Positions 1 to 7,928 of a DNA stretch of 64,000 nt are shown here, piece after piece. The stretch covers positions 2,728,001 to 2,792,000 of the forward strand of contig NZ_CP025085.1 in the NCBI RefSeq assembly GCF_002847015.1, in the 5' to 3' direction. Every line of letters begins with the position of its first letter. The stretch's first letter is position 1. The position numbers were made by a program, and so were the translations under genes. Below the pieces are notes generated by a model. The model had not been told where the DNA came from. It saw only the letters and a program-made list of their open reading frames with translations, and did not search any database. Origin of the DNA: Prodigiosinella confusarubida (GTDB lineage: Bacteria; Pseudomonadota; Gammaproteobacteria; Enterobacterales; Enterobacteriaceae).

Positions 1-272
1 TTGCTTTTCCTTCCGGACATACGCTGTTTGCGGCCACTTGGGCATTGATGGGGGTCGGGTTGTTATGGACACGCCGTCATTATGTAACGGTAACGCTATT
101 GATGATATGGGCCATCGGGGTGATGGGCAGTCGGTTGGCATTGGGGATGCATTGGCCACAGGATCTGATAATGGCAACGGTGATCAGTGGAATATTGGCT
201 ATGGTCGCGACATGGTTGAGCCAGTACTGTGGGTGTTTGCCAGTGTCGCTCAAGGATACAGAAAACAGGTAA
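1..272 (+). CDS. pgpB: Phosphatidylglycerophosphatase B, C-terminal part (5' end outside window)
   Basis: The reading frame is already open at the left edge (codons in phase with position 3) and ends in TAA at 272. The visible 90 residues contain the PAP2 phosphatase motifs: PSGH close to the left edge and SR followed by H-W-P-Q-D further on, with hydrophobic membrane segments around them. PgpB is an inner-membrane PAP2 phosphatase that dephosphorylates phosphatidylglycerophosphate and undecaprenyl pyrophosphate. The downstream order lapA-lapB-pyrF-yciH-osmB is the same as beside pgpB in E. coli, which supports the assignment. The gene is incomplete only because the window starts inside it. 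Confidence 0.88.
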   Translation, partial: AFPSGHTLFAATWALMGVGLLWTRRHYVTVTLLMIWAIGVMGSRLALGMHWPQDLIMATVISGILAMVATWLSQYCGCLPVSLKDTENR

Positions 273-332
273 GGCAAGTATTTGTGGATCGCTCGGATTA
301 ACGTCTTTCTCTCTTACGACGAAAATTGATTC

Positions 333-374
333 AGGATAACGCGCTTAATGGAATAAGCGCGTTATCCTTTATGA
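333..374 (+). terminator. Terminator after pgpB
   Basis: A perfect 15-bp inverted repeat (333-347 with 354-368, loop of 6) rich in GC at its core follows pgpB by 60 bases and runs into a short T-containing stretch. It is the likely rho-independent end of the pgpB transcript. The remainder of the 273-652 gap shows no open frame of note and probably carries the lapAB promoter. Confidence 0.75.
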
Positions 375-652
375 TGTTGTGGTGATTTTCATATCAGAAG
401 CCATTAAAGCGTCAGTGTTGTGTTTTTAACCCTGTGATAAGTGAAATGTGGGAATCAGCCAGCTAATGGGTTTTTCCCTCGGTACATATCTCTGTTTCTG
501 CAGCAGTTGGACTGATATCTGAACGCCAGTTGTATCTCGTATCTCAACCAGACAGCATTTCCCACCGCGGAGCAGAAATGCTAATTTAGTGGGGTTTACC
601 GCCGAAATTTGGCATAATTCATGCGGTTAACGCGATATCACAGGAACAAAAC

Positions 653-958
653 GTGAAATACATGCTAATTTTTCTCCTCGTGCTGGCGATATTCATTATT
701 TCTGTCACACTGGGCGCGCATAACGATCAGGTTATTACCTTTAATTATCTGGTTGCACAGGGCGAATATCAGCTTTCAACGTTGTTGGCGACACTGTTTG
801 CGGTCGGGTTCATTTTGGGATGGGTGATCTGCGGTCTGTTTTATCTGCGGGTACGCATTGCGCTAGGGCGTGAACAACGTAAAGTCAAACGCCTTGAGCA
901 GCAATTACCCATCACTGATGACGTCAACACACCGCCTGAGCAAACAACGACCCACTAA
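653..958 (+). CDS. lapA: Lipopolysaccharide assembly protein A
   Basis: This 101-residue protein has two hydrophobic membrane segments (about residues 3-20 and 42-65) followed by a basic, coiled-coil-like cytoplasmic tail, the architecture of LapA (YciS). LapA works with LapB at the inner membrane in controlling LPS synthesis. The start is GTG at 653, preceded by an AGGAAC ribosome-binding site; no ATG gives a better fit. lapB begins 13 bases after the stop, so the two are cotranscribed, as in E. coli. Length matches the family (about 100 residues). Confidence 0.92.
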   Translation: MKYMLIFLLVLAIFIISVTLGAHNDQVITFNYLVAQGEYQLSTLLATLFAVGFILGWVICGLFYLRVRIALGREQRKVKRLEQQLPITDDVNTPPEQTTTH

Positions 959-971
959 GGAATCACTCCCT

Positions 972-2141
972 ATGTTAGAACTGCTGTTTCTGTTGCTGCC
1001 AGTTGCCGCCGCGTATGGCTGGTATATGGGTCGCAGAAGCGCACAGCAGGATAAACAGGATGAAGCTAACCGTCTGTCGCGGGATTATGTGACAGGTGTC
1101 AACTTTCTGTTATCCAATCAGCAGGATAAAGCGGTTGAGCTATTCCTTGATATGCTTAAGGACGATACCAACACCTTTGAGGCTCACCTTACACTGGGAA
1201 ATCTGTTTCGCTCACGTGGTGAGGTTGACCGCGCCATCCGTATCCACCAGGCATTGACGGAAAGTACCGCGTTGACGTTTGAACAACGTTTGCTGGCCGT
1301 ACAGCAACTGGGGCGTGATTATATGACGGCAGGGCTGTATGACCGTGCCGAAAAAATATTCAAACAATTGGTGGATGAAGAAGATTTTCGCCTCAGTGCG
1401 TTACAACAATTACTGCAGATTTATCAGGCGACCAGTGACTGGCAGACCGCTATTGATACGGCGGAAAAACTGGTCAAATTGGGCACCGACCGATTGCGGG
1501 TAGAGATCGCCCACTTTTACTGTGAACTGGCACTGCAATTCATGGGTAATGATGATTTGAACAAAGCCATGGCGTTGTTGAAGAAAGCCATAGCATCGGA
1601 TAATCAGTGTGCTCGCGCTTCTATCATGATAGGGCGTATTTATATGGCCCAGCAGCAGTTTTCCCCAGCGATAGCGGCGTTGCAACAAGTGTTGGAGCAG
1701 GATAGGGATTTTGTCAGTGAAACGTTGCCGATGCTGGAGGAGTGCTATCAGCATTTACATCAACCTCAGGATTGGTCTGCGTTTTTGAAACGGTGCGTGG
1801 AGGAAAACACTGGCGCCACCGCAGAACTGATGCTGGCGGATATTATTGAACGAGAAGACGGTACCGAAGTCGCTCAGATCTATATCAACCGCCAGATTCA
1901 GCGACACCCTACCATGCGAGGATTTCACCGGCTGATGGACTTTCATTTGCGAGAGGCAGAGGACGGAAGAGCCAAAGAGAGCCTGGTTGTATTGCGTAAG
2001 ATGGTCGGTGAGCAAGTCCAGACAAAACCCCGCTATAGTTGTAACAAATGTGGATTTACATCACAGTCACTATACTGGCATTGTCCTTCCTGTCGGACGT
2101 GGGCCAGTATCAAGCCCATTCGCGGCCTTGATGGTGAATAG
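972..2141 (+). CDS. lapB: Lipopolysaccharide assembly protein B (TPR-rubredoxin)
   Basis: LapB (YciM) is an essential inner-membrane-anchored cytoplasmic protein that regulates LpxC proteolysis by FtsH and so sets LPS output. The 389-residue product equals the E. coli length. It has an N-terminal membrane helix (about 1-20), a long run of TPR helices (about 35-340) and a C-terminal rubredoxin-like metal site with cysteines at 357, 360, 371 and 374. The frame stays open upstream into lapA, but the ATG at 972 with AAGGAA upstream is the homologous start. It forms an operon with lapA. Confidence 0.95.
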   Translation: MLELLFLLLPVAAAYGWYMGRRSAQQDKQDEANRLSRDYVTGVNFLLSNQQDKAVELFLDMLKDDTNTFEAHLTLGNLFRSRGEVDRAIRIHQALTESTALTFEQRLLAVQQLGRDYMTAGLYDRAEKIFKQLVDEEDFRLSALQQLLQIYQATSDWQTAIDTAEKLVKLGTDRLRVEIAHFYCELALQFMGNDDLNKAMALLKKAIASDNQCARASIMIGRIYMAQQQFSPAIAALQQVLEQDRDFVSETLPMLEECYQHLHQPQDWSAFLKRCVEENTGATAELMLADIIEREDGTEVAQIYINRQIQRHPTMRGFHRLMDFHLREAEDGRAKESLVVLRKMVGEQVQTKPRYSCNKCGFTSQSLYWHCPSCRTWASIKPIRGLDGE

Positions 2142-2334
2142 CCGTGGCAAATGTTTATTTATCTGATTTTAGTTACAACATACCAATAGTGCATTTACTC
2201 TTCTGGTGCTGACCATCAGGCAATAGACTGGTAATGCTTTCCAGGCGGCTGGGATTTGCTGGTCTGGACATGTAGAATGCGCGGCGGGAAAGTAGGGCTT
2301 TACTTATCAGCATGTGTAATTGAGGGAAATACTC

Positions 2335-3069
2335 GTGAATGTCGAAACTGTAGGGCAGAAAAAAGCATCAACCACATCACCGATTATCGTTGCGCTCGAT
2401 TACGCCGATCAGCGTGCTGCCTATGATTTTGTTGATCACATCGATCCGCAAGACTGCCGCCTGAAGGTAGGCAAGGAGATGTTTACACTGTTTGGTCCAC
2501 AGTTGGTCAAGGATTTGCAACAGCGTGGTTTTGATGTTTTTCTCGACCTGAAATTTCACGATATTCCCAATACCACCGCGCGTGCCGTGGCCGCTGCTGC
2601 CGAATTGGGCGTGTGGATGGTGAACGTTCACGCCAGCGGTGGTGCTCGCATGATGGTGGCGGCTAAAGAGGCGTTGCATCCGTTTGGTAGCGAGGCACCT
2701 CGGTTAATTGCCGTGACGGTACTAACCAGTATGGACACAGATGATTTACGTGGCCTGGGTATTACATCGTCGCCGGCAGAGCAAGCTGAACGACTGGCCA
2801 TGCTGACTCAACAGTGTGGATTAGATGGTGTAGTGTGTTCTGCGCATGAAGCTGAGCATTTGAAACAGGTATGTGGTGCCGGGTTTACGTTGGTGACGCC
2901 GGGTATCCGTCCGGCGGGCAGCCAGGCGGGCGATCAGCGGCGTATTATGACACCGGAACAGGCGCTACAGGCTGGCGTCGATTATATGGTTATTGGACGC
3001 CCCATTACTCAGTCAGCGGATCCGGCTCAGGCATTGAAAGATATCCGGCTGTCACTGCAAGGGAGATAA
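2335..3069 (+). CDS. pyrF: Orotidine 5'-phosphate decarboxylase
   Basis: PyrF catalyses the last step of de novo UMP synthesis, decarboxylating OMP in the cytoplasm. The 244-residue protein carries the catalytic D-x-K-x-x-D signature (D71, K73, D76 in [10 protein letters not shown]) and the phosphate-binding end VIGRPIT of the TIM barrel. I chose the GTG at 2335 because a GAGGGA ribosome-binding site lies eight bases before it and the length then matches E. coli; a TTG at 2320 is also in frame. Its stop overlaps a potential ATG of the next gene, so pyrF and yciH are translationally close. Confidence 0.95.
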   Translation: MNVETVGQKKASTTSPIIVALDYADQRAAYDFVDHIDPQDCRLKVGKEMFTLFGPQLVKDLQQRGFDVFLDLKFHDIPNTTARAVAAAAELGVWMVNVHASGGARMMVAAKEALHPFGSEAPRLIAVTVLTSMDTDDLRGLGITSSPAEQAERLAMLTQQCGLDGVVCSAHEAEHLKQVCGAGFTLVTPGIRPAGSQAGDQRRIMTPEQALQAGVDYMVIGRPITQSADPAQALKDIRLSLQGR

Positions 3070-3071
3070 TG

Positions 3072-3398
3072 ATGAATGATGATAGCAGCCGTCTGGTGTA
3101 TACAACGGAAAGCGGTCGCATTAAACCGGAAGACGCGCCAGTGTCACGCCCTCAGGGCGATGGTATTGTCCGTATTCAGCGTCAGACCAGTGGACGTAAA
3201 GGTAAAGGTGTCTGTGTTATCACTGGTGTCGAACTTGATGATGCCGCACTGGAAAAACTGGCTGGCGAGCTGAAAAAACGATGTGGTTGTGGTGGTTCGG
3301 TAAAAGACGGAGTGATTGAGGTGCAGGGCGATAAACGTGATCTGTTGAAACAGTTGTTAGAAGCCAAAGGGATGAAGGTAAAACTGGCGGGAGGCTAA
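3072..3398 (+). CDS. yciH: SUI1/eIF1-family translation factor homologue YciH
   Basis: This 108-residue protein consists almost wholly of a SUI1 (eIF1-like) domain, with the family motif KRCGCGGSVKDGVIEVQGD near residues 69-88. YciH of E. coli is a cytoplasmic protein that affects start-site and initiator selection during translation initiation under some conditions; its physiological role is not settled. Two consecutive ATG codons (3069 and 3072) exist; the second gives the E. coli-like N-terminus MNDDSSR. It directly follows pyrF, with which it shares an operon. Confidence 0.93.
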   Translation: MNDDSSRLVYTTESGRIKPEDAPVSRPQGDGIVRIQRQTSGRKGKGVCVITGVELDDAALEKLAGELKKRCGCGGSVKDGVIEVQGDKRDLLKQLLEAKGMKVKLAGG

Positions 3399-3437
3399 CG
3401 GTGACCTCAAAAAAACTATCGATGACGCCATGATAAT

Positions 3438-3461
3438 GCAGGCTCGGAAAATCGAGCCTGC
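3438..3461. terminator. Hairpin between convergent yciH and osmB
   Basis: A perfect 9-bp stem (3438-3446 with 3453-3461, six-base loop) lies between the stops of the convergent yciH and osmB genes. Neither side has a real T-tract, so terminator function is plausible but not certain. Confidence 0.45.
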
Positions 3462-3469
3462 TCAGGGAA

Positions 3470-3685
3470 TCACTTAGTGACTTGATGACCGACAATACCT
3501 CCTACGGCTGCGCCACCCACCGTTCCCAATACACTACCGTGGGTCAGAACTGAACCGCCGATCGCACCAGCGCCAGCGCCAATAGCTGTATTTCGATCAC
3601 GTTTGGACATATTGGAGCAACCGCTCAACCCGATGGTTAGTGCTATTGCCATGGCGGCTATGACTAAACGTTGGTTCACTATCAT
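3470..3685 (-). CDS. osmB: Osmotically inducible lipoprotein B
   Basis: A 71-residue lipoprotein: signal peptide with lipobox L-S-G-C (Cys at about residue 23), then a Gly/Ala-rich glycine-zipper segment (GAGAGAIGGSVL... GGAAVGGIVG). This is the architecture and length of OsmB, an envelope lipoprotein induced by osmotic stress and stationary phase in E. coli. It sits convergent to yciH, as in E. coli. Its promoter must lie in the AT-rich stretch above 3686; I did not identify individual operator sites with confidence. Confidence 0.93.
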   Translation of the reverse strand: MIVNQRLVIAAMAIALTIGLSGCSNMSKRDRNTAIGAGAGAIGGSVLTHGSVLGTVGGAAVGGIVGHQVTK

Positions 3686-3817
3686 GGTTTTCTCCCGTTG
3701 GATCCGCTTTACGTTTTAAACAAGATTATTGCTGGCCTGAAATGAGGAAAATATTGTTGTTCGTGCTTTTCCTGAAATAAAATATAAATTTTTTGCCTTA
3801 TATCACCCAGGCGTCAG

Positions 3818-4037
3818 TATAATCATCGATATTCGCAGCAACAGGTAAAAACTCTTAATTCTGTTCATAGTACAGTTCTCATTGCCGTTGTTGTCAACGC
3901 GCGATCTGTCAGACTTGCCAGTCTGGTTATACTTTTGCTGGTGCAGCAGAACGCTGACAGATCTTTAGCTATTTAGCCCATACCGGGAGTGACGTGTCAC
4001 CGAGAGAATAGAATGAAATGGCTAAAGGGAGTGGATA
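3818..4037 (+). promoter_or_regulatory. Promoter and long structured leader of the araD-type gene
   Basis: A TATAAT box at 3818-3823 (weak TTGCCT at 3793-3798) predicts a leader of about 200 bases. In it, GATCTGTCAG (3903-3912) pairs with 3954-3963 and encloses two perfect small hairpins, 3911-3915/3920-3924 (loop TGCC; its first two bases compete with the outer stem) and 3936-3940/3944-3948 (loop GTG), a three-way-junction layout. Downstream, GGCTAAA (4020-4026), abutting the GGGAG ribosome-binding site, can pair with either TTTAGCC (3972-3978) or, with one wobble, TTTAGCT (3964-3970). This resembles a cis-regulatory RNA. I do not recognise it as a known riboswitch class. Confidence 0.45.
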
Positions 4038-4733
4038 ATGTTAGATGAAATTAAAAATCAGGTACTTGAAGCTAATTTGGCCTTACCTCGGCATCACTTG
4101 GTGACATTTACCTGGGGTAATGTCAGCGCGGTAGATCGTCAGCAAGGATTAATGGTGATTAAGCCTTCAGGCGTAGAATACGATGTGATGACAGTAAACG
4201 ATATGGTGGTCGTAGAGCTGGAGACAGGTCGTGTAGTTGAAGGCTCAAAGAAGCCGTCATCAGATACCGATACTCACCGGGTGCTTTATCTGGCCTTTGA
4301 TTCGATCGGTGGAATTGTCCATACACATTCTCGCCATGCCACTATTTGGGCCCAGTCAGGACACGATCTACCGGCATGGGGAACCACGCATGCCGATTAC
4401 TTCTATGGCGCCATTCCCTGTACCCGATTAATGACCGATGACGAGATTAACGGCCACTATGAGCGGGAAACCGGCCAGGTTATCGTTGAAACCTTCCACC
4501 AGCGACATCTTTCTCCCACCGATATTCCTGCTGTGCTGGTGAATTCGCACGGTCCTTTTGCCTGGGGAAGTGATGCTCACAATGCGGTGCATAATGCCGT
4601 TGTTCTGGAGGAAATTGCCTATATGGGGATATTTTCACGTCAGCTGACGCCGACCCTGGAACCGATGCAGCAAACCTTGCTGGATAAACACTACCTGCGT
4701 AAGCACGGTAAGAACGCTTACTACGGACAATAA
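4038..4733 (+). CDS. araD: L-ribulose-5-phosphate 4-epimerase family protein
   Basis: A 231-residue class II aldolase/epimerase, the exact length of E. coli AraD. The zinc ligands H95, H97 (HTH) and H171 (SHG) and the catalytic D120 and Y229 are all present at the E. coli positions. The reaction would be interconversion of L-ribulose 5-phosphate and D-xylulose 5-phosphate in the cytoplasm. The gene stands alone, without araB or araA, so the physiological substrate route (arabinose, or ascorbate/gulose type as for UlaF and SgbE) is not shown by context. Ribosome-binding site GGGAG lies seven bases before the ATG, directly after a possible leader stem. Confidence 0.82.
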   Translation: MLDEIKNQVLEANLALPRHHLVTFTWGNVSAVDRQQGLMVIKPSGVEYDVMTVNDMVVVELETGRVVEGSKKPSSDTDTHRVLYLAFDSIGGIVHTHSRHATIWAQSGHDLPAWGTTHADYFYGAIPCTRLMTDDEINGHYERETGQVIVETFHQRHLSPTDIPAVLVNSHGPFAWGSDAHNAVHNAVVLEEIAYMGIFSRQLTPTLEPMQQTLLDKHYLRKHGKNAYYGQ

Positions 4734-4834
4734 TCTATTTTGCCTGATGTCACGAATTTACTTCACTGGAGACGTGAATATTCAAGCAATAATAAAGTGT
4801 TATAACGGATTACTCAGAAGTAAAACAAAAAAGA

Positions 4835-4866
4835 ACGAGTCTGGCGGTCATTGCCGGACTCGTTTT
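4835..4866. terminator. Bidirectional terminator between araD-type gene and aldo/keto reductase
   Basis: An 11-bp stem (4835-4845 with 4853-4863, one G-T pair) is flanked by TTTT on the plus side and by A-rich sequence on the other, which reads as a T-tract on the minus strand. It can end both convergent transcripts. Confidence 0.75.
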
Positions 4867-4869
4867 GCG

Positions 4870-5787
4870 TTATGGCAGTATATTTCCGGCGGCACGATAG
4901 ATTTCGTACCACTCTTCACGTGTTAAGCGCAGTTCCGACGCCAGGGCAATATCTTGCAGGCGCTGGGGGTCCATGCTGCCCACAATCACCTGCATGTTGG
5001 CCGGATGGCGCAGGATCCAGGCCACGGCGACAGCGGTATTTTTCACACCATATTGCTCGGCAATGCGGTCAATGGTGGCATTGAGTTGCGGGAATTTTTC
5101 ATTGTCCAGAAATACGCCAGTAAAAAATCCATACTGAAAAGGTGACCAGGCTTGAATGGTCATATCATGAAGGCGGCTGTATTCCAGCACGGCACCATCA
5201 TGATTCACGGATGCCGGGTTGGTCATATTGACATTGAGGCCAGCATCAATCATCAGCGTATGCATGATGCTGAATTGCAACTGGTTGGCAATCAGTGGTT
5301 GGCGTATCGATTTTTTCAGTAGTTCAATTTGTAACGGATGCTGGTTGCTGACGCCGAAATAGCGCACCTTGCCAGTGGTTTCCAGTTCATCGAAAGCAGC
5401 AGCCACTTCATCCGGCTCGAATAACGTATCGGGGCGGTGTAGTAACAGGGTATCCAGATAGTCGGTGTGCAGCCGACGCAAGCTGGCGTCTACCGAAGCG
5501 ACAATATGTGCTTTGGAAAAATCAAAACAGCCTTTACGAATCCCGCACTTGCTTTGGATAAATAGTGCGTCGCGTGACATGGCCGATTTCTGCATGGCGG
5601 CGGCAAAAATTTCCTCGGATTTTCCAGCCCCATAGATGTCGGCGTGATCAAATAAATCGATCCCAATATCCCGTGCGGTGTTGAGGATAGTAACTGCCTC
5701 ATCGACACTTTTACTGGCCAGGCGCATACAACCCAACGAAATGTTGGCAGTCAGTAACGTTGAATTCCCGATAGCAATTTTTTTCAT
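4870..5787 (-). CDS. Aldo/keto reductase, YdhF-like
   Basis: A 305-residue (alpha/beta)8-barrel NAD(P)H oxidoreductase. The catalytic tetrad of the family is visible as D47, Y52 (FDHADIYG), K80 (QSKCG) and H117 (LLLHRPD), and the C-terminal coenzyme-phosphate region (IVGSMDPQRL) is intact. The sequence is closest in feel to E. coli YdhF, an AKR of unknown physiological substrate. It is a single gene convergent with the araD-type gene and codirectional with rnb, 65 bases downstream of it. No regulator is adjacent. Confidence 0.85.
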   Translation of the reverse strand: MKKIAIGNSTLLTANISLGCMRLASKSVDEAVTILNTARDIGIDLFDHADIYGAGKSEEIFAAAMQKSAMSRDALFIQSKCGIRKGCFDFSKAHIVASVDASLRRLHTDYLDTLLLHRPDTLFEPDEVAAAFDELETTGKVRYFGVSNQHPLQIELLKKSIRQPLIANQLQFSIMHTLMIDAGLNVNMTNPASVNHDGAVLEYSRLHDMTIQAWSPFQYGFFTGVFLDNEKFPQLNATIDRIAEQYGVKNTAVAVAWILRHPANMQVIVGSMDPQRLQDIALASELRLTREEWYEIYRAAGNILP

Positions 5788-5820
5788 TGGTGCTCCAGTG
5801 ATAAATCCAGCGAGAATTGT

Positions 5821-5843
5821 GCCATCAGGAGAACCCTGATGGC
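5821..5843 (-). terminator. Hairpin downstream of rnb
   Basis: A perfect 9-bp stem (5821-5829 with 5835-5843, five-base loop) sits just after the rnb stop and before the aldo/keto reductase start. The minus-strand continuation is not T-rich, so it may be a terminator or a 3'-end stabilising hairpin. Confidence 0.5.
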
Positions 5844-5852
5844 GCGATGTGC

Positions 5853-7784
5853 TTAAGCTGCTGGTTTGGCGATAATGTTGCGAGTATCCAGACGAACTTC
5901 AGCAATGGTCACTTCCAGCGTATCACTTTGGCGATATACCGTTTCACCTTTCACCGTCACGGTACCGGTTTCCTGGCTGCATGCCAGTTCATCACGTACC
6001 GCATGAATAAATGATGCAGGAATAAATGCCGAGGCACCGTTATCCAGTAAACGAACACGCAGACCGCCGCGAGTCACGTCCATGATTTCTGCCAGAAAAC
6101 GTGCGTCAGTGCCTGCTTTTTCTTTTAGAAAACGGGCATACAACCAGTCACTGACATCACGTTCAGCCATACGATTCAAACGACGGCGTTCTGACAACTT
6201 CACAGTAACGTCATCCTGTGGTTTTTCTGTCGGCTGACCACTAATAATTGCTTTCAGCAGGCGATGATTCACCATATCTCCGTACTTACGGATTGGCGAA
6301 GTCCAGGTGGCATAAGCTTCCAGACCAAGACCAAAATGCGGCCCAGGCGTGGTGCTGACTTCCGCAAATGACTGAAAACGACGGATACGACTGTCAAGGA
6401 ATTGTGTTGGCTGAGTATCCAGTTCACGGCGCAACGCACAAAAACCCTCTAATGTCAGCAGATGTTGCGCATCGGCATGAATACCATTATTTCCCAGCAC
6501 GGTGACCGCTTGTTCCACCTTGGACGGGTCAAAGCCATTATGTACGTTGTAAATGCCAAAACCAAGCTTGTCACGTAGAACCTGCGCCGCACAAACGTTA
6601 GCGGCAATCATCGCTTCTTCCACAATACGGTTGGCAATGCGACGGTGCTCTACCACGATATCCAGCACTTCACCTTTGTCTCCCAATAAGAAACGGTAAT
6701 CTGGGTGATCTTTGAATACCAGAGCATGTGTCGTGCGCCAGTGACTGCGGGCCAGGCATACGCGTTGTAGCAGACGGAGCTGATGGGTAATTGTCTCGCT
6801 GGCAGGTTGCCAGTCACCTTGTTGTTCCAGCCAATCAGAAACACTGTCATAGGCCAGCTTGGCTTTGGACTCAATCCAGGCGGCGAAGAAGTGCATGTCA
6901 TCCAGCGTTCCGTCGTCGGCGATAGTCATGCGACATGCCAGTACTGGGCGACGTTCTCCTGGCCGTAGTGAACAGATATCATCCGATAAATGGCGCGGGA
7001 GCATCGGGATATTGAAACCAGGCAAATAATTGGTAAACGCGCGATGACGCGCAATGGCATCCAGTTCACTGCCAGCAGGGACATACGCGGTAGGGTCGGC
7101 AATTGCCACCGTCAGTTGCAGTGAACCATCATCGTTATCCTGTACGAACAAGGCATCGTCCATATCTTCCGTACTGGCACTGTCGATAGTGACAAAATCC
7201 AGCGCGGTTAAGTCTTCTCGCTGCAAATCTCCGTCATCCAGTGCGGCAGTATCGGCTTCGGGGGCAGTGCGCTCCAGATCGTGACGTGACAATGTCACCC
7301 ACCATGGGACCAGAGGATCCTCACTGTTAGTAATGTACTGCGTTAGTTCAGCGTGGAAGTTGCGATCACCTTTCAGCGGGTGCCGGCGCATTTCCGCTAC
7401 AGCCCAGTCGCCCTCCTGAAAGTCATGCGCCAACGCGTGTGCGGTGTGGCAAGAGATGGATTCTTTCAGTAGCGGATGGTCAGGAATAATAGCCAGACGA
7501 TCGTCTTTCTTCTGAACACGCCCGACAAAGCGGGTCAGGAACGGCTCAACTAACGATTCTGGTTCGACGCTTTCTCGCTCTTTTTCCGTATGCACTGTGG
7601 CGACAATACGGTCACCGTGCATGACTTTCTTCATTTGCGGTGGCGGAATGAAATAACTCTTTTGAGCGTCGGCTTCAAGAAAGCCGAATCCCTTATCGGT
7701 AGCTTTAACGACGCCTTCTACCCGTGGCGTTTGGGAATGGAGTTGCTGTTTAAGCTGAGCAAGCAGCGGATTATCTTGAAACAT
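5853..7784 (-). CDS. rnb: Exoribonuclease II
   Basis: RNase II degrades single-stranded RNA 3' to 5' hydrolytically. The 643-residue protein is one residue shorter than in E. coli. The order is cold-shock domains (about 20-160), RNB catalytic domain with the magnesium-binding acidic cluster D201, D207, D209 and D210 ([10 protein letters not shown]), and a C-terminal S1 domain (about 555-640). The acidic residues fall at the E. coli numbers. The gene follows the ydeP-type gene in the same orientation after a 144-base gap and is probably transcribed on its own. Confidence 0.96.
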   Translation of the reverse strand: MFQDNPLLAQLKQQLHSQTPRVEGVVKATDKGFGFLEADAQKSYFIPPPQMKKVMHGDRIVATVHTEKERESVEPESLVEPFLTRFVGRVQKKDDRLAIIPDHPLLKESISCHTAHALAHDFQEGDWAVAEMRRHPLKGDRNFHAELTQYITNSEDPLVPWWVTLSRHDLERTAPEADTAALDDGDLQREDLTALDFVTIDSASTEDMDDALFVQDNDDGSLQLTVAIADPTAYVPAGSELDAIARHRAFTNYLPGFNIPMLPRHLSDDICSLRPGERRPVLACRMTIADDGTLDDMHFFAAWIESKAKLAYDSVSDWLEQQGDWQPASETITHQLRLLQRVCLARSHWRTTHALVFKDHPDYRFLLGDKGEVLDIVVEHRRIANRIVEEAMIAANVCAAQVLRDKLGFGIYNVHNGFDPSKVEQAVTVLGNNGIHADAQHLLTLEGFCALRRELDTQPTQFLDSRIRRFQSFAEVSTTPGPHFGLGLEAYATWTSPIRKYGDMVNHRLLKAIISGQPTEKPQDDVTVKLSERRRLNRMAERDVSDWLYARFLKEKAGTDARFLAEIMDVTRGGLRVRLLDNGASAFIPASFIHAVRDELACSQETGTVTVKGETVYRQSDTLEVTIAEVRLDTRNIIAKPAA

Positions 7785-7928
7785 AGCGTCCAGGAATGCG
7801 GTTATAAGTGGCTTTAGCGGCGAATAGTTTTACGCGAATCAGTCGCTGGCGGCAAGCGCTGATCAGGTAATGCAGGGAATATCCGGCTCGGGCCTTGTGC
7901 AATCTGAGTATCCCCCATTCGAGTGCGG

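Noticed and set aside
870-971. Upstream in-frame extension of lapB from 870
   Set aside because: It overlaps the real lapA coding region; ATG 972 has a ribosome-binding site and gives the exact E. coli length.
7814-7928. Minus-strand frame running from within the ydeP-type gene into the rnb gap
   Set aside because: It is the shadow of the ydeP-type C-terminus; it has no ribosome-binding site and a low-complexity product.
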